From: JADJNW01 sp964517145
GTDB lineage: Bacteria > Bacteroidota > Bacteroidia > Chitinophagales > Saprospiraceae
Length of the DNA: 64,000 nt
Reading direction: 5' to 3'
Assembly: GCA_964517145.1 (NCBI GenBank)
Contig: CAZFBN010000004.1
Span: 21,370 to 85,369, forward strand
The notes below the pieces were generated by a model. That model had not been told where the DNA came from, made no database searches, and saw nothing but the letters and a program-made list of their open reading frames with translations. This document shows positions 58,790 through 64,000 of this stretch, one piece after another (positions within the stretch are counted from its first letter, which is position 1; the number at the start of each line of letters is the position of its first letter). The position numbers and the translations under genes were made by a program.

Positions 58790-59086
58790 TTAAGCCTGCG
58801 AATGCTCCGTATCAGCTACTTTTTCGTGTTCTTGTTGCTCCGTTTCCAACTGTTTCAATTGGCGTTCTTTTTCTTCCAATTGTGCTTGCAAGCGCTTGCG
58901 TTCTTCCTCGTGTCTCCGGTCGGCTTCGCGCATGCCCTCGCGCAACTCCGCTTCTATGGAAGAGCGTGCCGCATTGAATTCACGAATGCCTTTGCCCAAG
59001 CCACGCATCAATTCTGGAATCTTCTGACCGCCAAAAAGCAATACCACGGCGAAGAAGATCACCAGCCATTCTGTTCCGCCTAACAT
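58790..59086 (-). CDS. TatA/TatE-family twin-arginine translocase protein with long charged tail
   Basis: A 98-residue membrane protein. LGGTEWLVIFFAVVLLFGGQKIPELMRGLGKGIREF at 2-37 (in two parts) is the TatA pattern: a short helix, the FGGxKIPEL hinge and an amphipathic helix. The last half (about 45-90) is a highly charged coiled coil of Glu, Arg, Lys and Gln, longer than usual. TatA forms the pore of the Sec-independent export of folded proteins. It lies 12 bp downstream of a second copy. Confidence 0.9.
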   Translation of the reverse strand: MLGGTEWLVIFFAVVLLFGGQKIPELMRGLGKGIREFNAARSSIEAELREGMREADRRHEEERKRLQAQLEEKERQLKQLETEQQEHEKVADTEHSQA

Positions 59087-59098
59087 AAGCCTTCAGGT

Positions 59099-59332
59099 TT
59101 ATCGATTATCAGAATTCTCTACGTTACTTTCAATTTTACGGCGCTCCGGTTCGCGCATGCCTTCTTTCAATTCACCTTCTACCGACGAGCGGGCACTGTT
59201 GAATTCTTTGATTCCTTTTCCCAAACCGCGCATCAGTTCTGGAATTTTACGACCGCCAAACAACAACAAAACGGCAAACAAAATCACCAGCCACTCGGTG
59301 CCGCCTAGCGTAAAAAGCAATAAACTTTCCAT
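59099..59332 (-). CDS. tatA: TatA/TatE-family twin-arginine translocase protein
   Basis: A 77-residue TatA homologue: TLGGTEWLVILFAVLLLFGGRKIPELMRGLGKGIKEF near 8-44 (in parts) has the same core as the neighbour, and the C-terminal half is short and charged. The two genes are in the same direction, 12 bp apart, and are closely alike through the membrane and amphipathic helices, which points to tandem duplication. tatC is not present here. Confidence 0.93.
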   Translation of the reverse strand: MESLLLFTLGGTEWLVILFAVLLLFGGRKIPELMRGLGKGIKEFNSARSSVEGELKEGMREPERRKIESNVENSDNR

Positions 59333-59366
59333 ATTCGTTTGTTAAGACGTTTAAAATAAAATTTTT

Positions 59367-59428
59367 GATATTGGATTTTGGATAAACAGCTTTTTAAACA
59401 TTCCATCTAATATCCAAAATCTAACATC
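59367..59428. repeat. TATCCAAAATC inverted repeat
   Basis: GATATTGGATTTTGGATA (59367-59384) pairs with TATCCAAAATCTAACATC (59411-59428), 16 of 18 positions, around a 26-base loop. It lies in the gap between two minus-strand genes (tatA at 59332 and the oxygenase stop at 59533). The gap is otherwise AT-rich with no further feature. Confidence 0.5.
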
Positions 59429-59532
59429 CAATGTCCAACACCTTATATAAACAAAGGTACATTTTATTCTATTAAGATGCCCAAAAAGGCAAAAGGTTTA
59501 AAGTGAACATGGTGTTAATGCCTTGTTAATGC

Positions 59533-60486
59533 CTACTGCTTCAAACCAATTTCCCGCAGCCGCTCATCCAGGTATTCGCCGGCAGTGATTGGCTCGTATG
59601 CCAATGGATACTGCTCATTCACACAATTGGGCAAACAGCTCAAATCCATATTTGCCTTGGGGTGCAGGAAAAATGGAATAGACAAACGAGGCAAATGCCA
59701 CTCTTCGCGCGGCGGATTTACGACTCGGTGCGTGGTGGATTTCAAATAATTGTTGGTCAATCGTTGCAACATATCGCCCACATTGATCACAATTTCATCC
59801 TCCTCTGGCATAATGTCCACCCAATCATTTTCTTTAGTCAACAATTGCAAACCACCCGCCGAAGCCCCTACCAGCAAAGTAATGAGGTTGATATCCTCGT
59901 GTTGTTCAGCTCGAATGGCAGAATGGGATTCCTGTGTAATAGGCGGATAAAAGATAGTGCGTAAAATGCTGTTGCCTTTCTGAATCTTATCATCAAAATA
60001 TAATTCATTCAGATTCAAATGAATAGCAATGGCTTTTAACAATTCGCCGCCGGCTTTTTCAAAAGATTGGTACAACTGAATACCCAAGTCTGTAAAATCT
60101 GGCACTTCTGCAATATGCACATTGTCAGGATAACTAGGTTTCAAAGGATCATCGGCTTCTATTTCTTGCCCAATTTGAAAAAATTCTTTCAAATCTGCCA
60201 CTTTCGACTGCTTGGCGTGCTCCTTTCCAAAGGAAGTGTAGCCGCGTTGCCCCGCCAAACCCGGCACTTCATACTTGCGCTTGATCTCCTCCGGCAAGGC
60301 AAAAAATGCGCGGGAAGCCGCATAAAAATTATCAATCAACGCTTTTGGCATCCCATGATGAATAACGCCAACGAAACCAATTTCGTGAAATGCCTGCCCC
60401 AATGCCTCCACAAAAGCTTGGCGTTGCTGCGCGGTGCCATAGGTAAATTTGGATAAGTCCACCAGCGGAATGGCTCTTTTTGTCAT
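59533..60486 (-). CDS. 2-oxoglutarate/Fe(II)-dependent oxygenase, isopenicillin-N-synthase family
   Basis: A 317-residue non-heme iron enzyme. The DIOX_N part covers about 1-115 (IPLVDLSKFTYG, FHEIGFVGVIHHGMP). The catalytic domain has HED in EQHEDINLITLLVG near 193-206, the distal His in STTHRVVNPP near 251-260 and Arg-x-Ser in RLSIPFF near 268-274, giving the HxD..H iron site and the 2-oxoglutarate contact. The substrate is unknown. The start at 60486 (MTKRAIPLVD) is clear. Confidence 0.9.
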   Translation of the reverse strand: MTKRAIPLVDLSKFTYGTAQQRQAFVEALGQAFHEIGFVGVIHHGMPKALIDNFYAASRAFFALPEEIKRKYEVPGLAGQRGYTSFGKEHAKQSKVADLKEFFQIGQEIEADDPLKPSYPDNVHIAEVPDFTDLGIQLYQSFEKAGGELLKAIAIHLNLNELYFDDKIQKGNSILRTIFYPPITQESHSAIRAEQHEDINLITLLVGASAGGLQLLTKENDWVDIMPEEDEIVINVGDMLQRLTNNYLKSTTHRVVNPPREEWHLPRLSIPFFLHPKANMDLSCLPNCVNEQYPLAYEPITAGEYLDERLREIGLKQ

Positions 60487-60690
60487 TTTTATTGTGCTGT
60501 TTTCTTTGAATACAATGTACAAAAAAAATTGCTTGTCCAGCCTTTTTATAACGCTTTATCTTATACCAAAATTATAAAAAAACACGTGTCAATTTAATCG
60601 TAATGTCTTGATTATTAGAAAGATCACTACTAACCGAATCACTTTTATAATGGTATTACCTGTAAATCTAACGATCCGCTCAATCCCTCC

Positions 60691-61734
60691 TTACCGCTGC
60701 GGTTTATACTTCGAGGCATCCAGCAGCTGCTGTGCGTCGCGCAAGTCAATTAACTGTTGCATGGTCGTTTGCGGAAAACGCTGCATGTAAGCTTTCACTA
60801 TTTGCCAGCCTAGCCAATTTGCCGTTCGACCAGGCGCTTCTGCAGGCATGCCCGGCGAATTGGGGCTGTACTCGATGTATTTCCGAATATTACTATAATC
60901 GCTTGAATAAAACAAATTTTCCTTTAAAAAGTAAGACCACATTTCTAATTCGTTGTCTTCCAACCACTTGGATTGTTGAGTTGTGATCTCCTGTTTTACA
61001 CTATCTGGTGTGTAAGGCAACAATTGGTCGAGCAAATATAATTTTTTACCATTGTAAACCATCAAATCCAGCAGGCGATTGCCGTTGGGTGGACCAACCA
61101 ATTCATCGATCAGCGGCTGCAAGGTTTTAGTAACGAGGTGTTGTTTATTAAAAGTACGAGTTAAATAGGCGGAAAAATTGGGATTTCCCGGATTGTATTG
61201 CAAATAAGGATAATTTTCCCCTAAAAAAAAGTCGAGCCCGACCGCTAGCGATAAGGCGTTGCTATCGCCAAAAATAAACGTGCCAATGCTGTATTCTGAG
61301 ATGAAAGTGGTAACATCTGGCGTGGGCTGGTCGGGAAAATAATAGCTGAAAAATTGGAATGCTTGCTGAAAATCCTTTTCTAAATCGCGCATGTCACCAA
61401 AAATAAGCTGCGTGGTGTCGTATAATTTTCGCACCGGTGGATGCGTCAAAAAACCTTTCATGTAAGCTTCGTGCCCCTGTGGTGCAATGCGCGTGTCGGT
61501 CGAGCCAAGTATTTCACCAAAATAAATTTGGCTAAAAGCCGGATATTTTTGTTGTAATTTGGCTAATCCAGGCGCTACGTCGTTGGTATCAATTGCAAAC
61601 AATTCCTGTTCAAACCGATGAACGTTCACCTGCACGGCAATGTCCGACACATCAGGAATGTCACTGTTTTGGCGGCAGCTAGCCAGCACCAGGGTCAGTC
61701 CGAGTGCATAAAAAAGTCCTTTTTTCCAACTCAT
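60691..61734 (-). CDS. gldB: Gliding motility lipoprotein GldB-like
   Basis: A 347-residue lipoprotein: signal and lipobox LVLASC near 15-20. The GldB pattern includes VQVNVHRFEQELFAID near 34-49, DMRDLEKDFQQAFQFFSYYFPD near 118-139, and the C-terminal SPNSPGMPAEAPGRTANWLGWQIV near 288-311. In Flavobacterium GldB is needed for gliding motility and for type IX secretion. Other gld genes are not in this window, so it may act without gliding. Confidence 0.85.
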   Translation of the reverse strand: MSWKKGLFYALGLTLVLASCRQNSDIPDVSDIAVQVNVHRFEQELFAIDTNDVAPGLAKLQQKYPAFSQIYFGEILGSTDTRIAPQGHEAYMKGFLTHPPVRKLYDTTQLIFGDMRDLEKDFQQAFQFFSYYFPDQPTPDVTTFISEYSIGTFIFGDSNALSLAVGLDFFLGENYPYLQYNPGNPNFSAYLTRTFNKQHLVTKTLQPLIDELVGPPNGNRLLDLMVYNGKKLYLLDQLLPYTPDSVKQEITTQQSKWLEDNELEMWSYFLKENLFYSSDYSNIRKYIEYSPNSPGMPAEAPGRTANWLGWQIVKAYMQRFPQTTMQQLIDLRDAQQLLDASKYKPQR

Positions 61735-61968
61735 ACGTTTAAAACGACAATTTTTTTAGTTCAAACCTTAACTTTGTTGCAGAATCGCTTGTACTAATAG
61801 CGGTCTGTTGCGTTATATCCGGTTGAAAGCCGACAGATATTGTTCGATTCCAACTACAATTTGGAAAACGATGCCTGCAAATTTAAGATAAGTTCAAAAA
61901 TCAATACTTCACAACAGGCAATTTTGTTGGCGCCGTCAACTTTTCAAACGTAAACCAAAAACAATCGA

Positions 61969-62712
61969 ATGATGAAAAAAATTGTAGCCCTTACAGCATT
62001 TTTCGCTGCTTTGACCCTGATTTTACCAGCACAGGAAGATATTCGTTTTGGATTTCAGCTGAGTCCAACTTTTTCCTGGATGAACACTTCCTCTAACCGC
62101 ATCAACCCTAGCGGAACCAATTTAGGTTTGAAAATGGGCATGATCGGCGAATTTTATTTCCGCGAAAATTACGCTTTTGTGAGCGGTATCGGTTTTGGCT
62201 TCAACCATGGCGGTACCCTCCAACACGAAATTGGCGGCACTTATTGGACAAAAACAGAATTGCCAACCGATACACTGGGCGGTCAAAGTAGTGGCGTCAA
62301 ACTAAAATACGGCATTCAATACGTGGAAATCCCGCTGGCGCTCAAAATGCGGACGCGCGAGTTCGGCTATCTGCGCTATTTTTTACAACCTGCCATCACA
62401 ATGGGTTTTAAAACGCAGGCACAAGGCAAAGTAATCGGCGAGCCCAACGTGGACAGTGAAGAAAAATTCAACATCCGTCGGGAGGTGAACGCAATAAACC
62501 TCTCCTGGGGCTTGGACGGAGGCATTGAATACACTTTGTCAGAAAGTACGTCGCTGGTAGCAGGCTTGGGCATTCAGGTAGGTTTCACGGATGTAACGGA
62601 TGACAACGGAACCGTGTTTGACACGCGCCGCGGCTGGCCCGACCGCAACCCGGAGGAAGATTCTAAAGGGAAAGTGAATGCTTTCATTTTGCGTTTAGGT
62701 ATTATGTTTTAA
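61969..62712 (+). CDS. PorT-like outer-membrane beta-barrel protein
   Basis: A 247-residue outer-membrane protein with a signal peptide of about 21 residues (ending LILPAQ). Alternating beta strands include EDIRFGFQLSPTFSWMN, GTNLGLKMGMIGEFYF, YAFVSGIGFGFNHGG, QYVEIPLALKMRTREFGYL and LGIQVGFTDVTD. The last strand, VNAFILRLGIMF, ends in Phe, as outer-membrane barrels do. It resembles the PorT/porin-family barrels (DUF1318 class) of Bacteroidota. A role in type IX secretion is possible but not shown. It is divergent from gldB. Confidence 0.82.
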   Translation: MMKKIVALTAFFAALTLILPAQEDIRFGFQLSPTFSWMNTSSNRINPSGTNLGLKMGMIGEFYFRENYAFVSGIGFGFNHGGTLQHEIGGTYWTKTELPTDTLGGQSSGVKLKYGIQYVEIPLALKMRTREFGYLRYFLQPAITMGFKTQAQGKVIGEPNVDSEEKFNIRREVNAINLSWGLDGGIEYTLSESTSLVAGLGIQVGFTDVTDDNGTVFDTRRGWPDRNPEEDSKGKVNAFILRLGIMF

Positions 62713-62721
62713 TGGTTGATT

Positions 62722-62780
62722 TTCAATTGCCAATTGTGAATTGTTTTCTATTTTAGCAATTTACAATTGGCAGTTTGTAA
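62722..62780. repeat. CAATTG-word inverted repeat after the PorT-like gene
   Basis: TTTTCAATTGCCAATTGTGA and the following AATTG (about 62720-62742) are near-complementary to CAATTTACAATTGGCAGTTTG (about 62758-62778). It could end the barrel gene transcript and overlaps the nadC promoter. Confidence 0.45.
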
Positions 62781-62795
62781 TTTTTCCTACTTTTG
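62767..62795 (+). promoter_or_regulatory. Bacteroidota-type promoter of nadC
   Basis: TTG (62767-62769), an 18-base spacer and TACTTTTG (62788-62795) match the TTG...TAnnTTTG consensus. It lies 32 bases before the nadC ATG at 62828 and supports that start. Confidence 0.6.
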
Positions 62796-62827
62796 CGCCA
62801 AGTTTTACCTCACCACATGCTAACATT

Positions 62828-63694
62828 ATGACAGCCAACGCAGCTCAAATCAATCGCTTACTCGACGAATTCATTGACCGTGCTTTGCAGGAAGACGTTG
62901 GCGCAGGCGACCACACCTCGCTTGCCTGCATCCCTGCGGATTCGCGTAGCCGCGCGCGCTTGCTGGTGAAAGACGATGGTGTGTTGGCTGGGCTTGAAGT
63001 AGCTCGACGCATTTTTGAAAAAGTAGATGCAAATTGCAATTTTCAAGTATTCCTGGAAGACGGCAGCGATGTACGTTTTGGCGATGTCGCTTTTGATGTG
63101 GAATGCAATACACGCGCCTTGCTCATGGCAGAGCGCCTGGTACTCAACACGATGCAACGCATGAGTGGCATTGCGACCTTGAGCAATCGTTTCTATTTTG
63201 AAGTGGAAGACCTGCCAGTTAAAATTTTGGACACGCGCAAAACCACTCCCTTAGTCCGTTTCCTAGAAAAATGGGCGGTGCGGCTCGGTGGCTGCACCAA
63301 CTACCGCGATGGCTTGTACGATTGGTTTATGATTAAAGACAATCATGTTGACGCCTGCGGCAGCATCAAAGCCGCGATTGAACGCGTACAGCATTACAAG
63401 CAGGAACAAGGTTTACAACACCTGGGTGTCACCGTTGAGGTGCGCAATTTAGTTGAACTCTACGAGGTGCTGTCAGTTGGCAATATCAATCGCGTGATGC
63501 TCGATAATTTTGAACTGCCATTGCTCAAAGAAGCCGTCCAAATCGTGGACAAACGCTACGAAACCGAAGCTTCGGGTGGTGTCAACATCAACAATGTGCG
63601 CAGTGTAGCGCTCACCGGCGTGGATTACATTTCGGTTGGTGCCCTCACGCATTCCGCTACCAGCCTGGATTTGAGCTTGAAAGTGGTCAAATAA
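62828..63694 (+). CDS. nadC: Nicotinate-nucleotide pyrophosphorylase (quinolinate phosphoribosyltransferase)
   Basis: A 288-residue enzyme that turns quinolinate and PRPP into nicotinate mononucleotide, feeding NadD. Landmarks are ALQEDVGAGDHTS near 17-29, RMSGIATLS near 112-120, ILDTRKTTPLVRFLEKWAVRLGG in parts near 133-155 with the Arg/Lys substrate site, and YDWFMIKDNH near 168-177. The start at 62828 (MTANAAQ) follows the promoter; the longer frame from 62741 would overlap it. Confidence 0.95.
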   Translation: MTANAAQINRLLDEFIDRALQEDVGAGDHTSLACIPADSRSRARLLVKDDGVLAGLEVARRIFEKVDANCNFQVFLEDGSDVRFGDVAFDVECNTRALLMAERLVLNTMQRMSGIATLSNRFYFEVEDLPVKILDTRKTTPLVRFLEKWAVRLGGCTNYRDGLYDWFMIKDNHVDACGSIKAAIERVQHYKQEQGLQHLGVTVEVRNLVELYEVLSVGNINRVMLDNFELPLLKEAVQIVDKRYETEASGGVNINNVRSVALTGVDYISVGALTHSATSLDLSLKVVK

Positions 63695-63818
63695 TCATTG
63701 CAAAATAATCTTACTACACAAGTGCCTGCCCGTATCGTACAAGGTGTAGTTGTGTTGTTGAAGTGTTGAAGCATTTTTTTAATGTTCGGGTTTACCAAAA
63801 AATACCGAGGCAGATTCC

Positions 63819-63950
63819 TTAGCGGATGTAGCTATGCACTGTTAACCAGATCAAAACACAAAGCGACGCCACTACCAGCCAGAACCGCACGTCCCGGTAA
63901 AAAATGTCGTTTTTCTCGGATAGCATGTGAAATAAAGTGTAACCAATCAA
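63819..63950 (-). CDS. Probable small single-helix membrane protein
   Basis: A minus-strand frame of 43 residues from TTG at 63950, or 35 from ATG at 63926, ending with TAA at 63819-63821. It reads LSEKNDIFYRDVRFWLVVA and on to LIWLTVHSYIR, with a charged N-terminus, one membrane helix (FWLVVASLCVLIWLTV) and a basic end, a normal layout for a tail-anchored micro-protein. The overlapping plus-strand frame from 63782 is rich in Arg, Lys and Cys and looks random. The family is not recognised. The rest of the 306-bp gap after nadC is AT-rich; I see nothing else in it. Confidence 0.5.
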   Translation of the reverse strand: MIGYTLFHMLSEKNDIFYRDVRFWLVVASLCVLIWLTVHSYIR

Positions 63951-64000
63951 TGAGCTTGTTTAAAATTAACAATTTTATATAATATGTTTACTGATTTTAC

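Noticed and set aside
61769..61776. TAACTTTG as promoter of the PorT-like gene
   Set aside because: A consensus match, but 192 bases before the ATG with no -33 element at the right spacing.
63782..63982. 66-residue plus-strand frame after nadC
   Set aside because: Rich in Arg, Lys and Cys with no domain or signal, and antisense to a better small membrane protein frame.
1..64000. tRNA, rRNA or CRISPR elements
   Set aside because: I found no T-loop-like GGTTCGAxTCC with a pairing acceptor stem, no rRNA-like stretch and no regularly spaced repeats. A dedicated search could still find a divergent tRNA.

Overview
The window looks like chromosomal DNA of a Bacteroidota bacterium, most plausibly a Saprospirales/Chitinophagales-type lineage. 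The evidence is a GldB-type gliding lipoprotein, PorT-like and FadL/OmpP1-like outer-membrane proteins, a DUF4271-hemD gene pair, a NatAB-type ABC exporter, several promoters of the Bacteroidota form TTTG-N19-TAnnTTTG, and almost no Shine-Dalgarno sequences. No species is assigned. I recognised no rRNA, tRNA, CRISPR array, riboswitch or complete insertion sequence.

Layout. 1-3.5 kb: a CotH-family surface protein, then an AT-rich accessory patch with a 150-bp MITE-like element (terminal inverted repeats plus a near-perfect 9-bp target duplication) inserted just before a small orphan membrane-protein gene. 3.5-11.1 kb (mostly minus strand): a serine hydrolase/D-aminoacylase-like fusion, a Nudix hydrolase, hemD, a DUF4271 protein, nadD, a lipoprotein and dnaN. 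11.4-20.5 kb (plus): an M16 peptidase homologue lacking its zinc motif, the cell-shape cluster mreB-mreC-mreD-mrdA, a CapA-like protein where rodA might be expected, folA and an MFS transporter. 20.5-25.9 kb: a Rieske oxygenase, an ECF sigma factor/anti-sigma-like/Spy-like trio, a TPR protein and a ROK kinase.

25.9-34 kb (minus): a cyclophilin lipoprotein, a CBS protein, Hsp20, an M14-like deacylase and an ABC exporter pair. 34-38.9 kb (plus): a lipid kinase, a coiled-coil secreted protein, dnaB and an RluB-type pseudouridine synthase. The 465-bp gap before dnaB holds a strong terminator, two perfect and two near-perfect DnaA boxes and a very AT-rich stretch, so it is a candidate replication origin or DnaA-controlled promoter. 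39-49 kb: TolC, GtrA, a deoxyribonucleotidase, pirin, a SPOR-domain protein, a fatty-acid desaturase, a MobA-type fusion and a lactonase. 49-64 kb: FadL-like protein, a Trp/Asn/Gly-rich secreted protein, proS, a DUF1028 protein, gatA, an MltD-type lytic transglycosylase, a DUF937 protein, two tandem TatA-type proteins, a 2OG-Fe oxygenase, GldB, a PorT-like barrel, nadC and a probable 35-43-residue membrane protein too short for routine gene calling.

Most of the window is core metabolism, envelope construction and replication. NAD synthesis (nadD, nadC), cell shape (mreBCD, mrdA, mltD) and translation (proS, gatA) are spread through it. The least ordinary content is non-coding: the MITE, the DnaA-box cluster, palindromic repeats, and a recurrent class of intergenic inverted repeats built from short tandem words.
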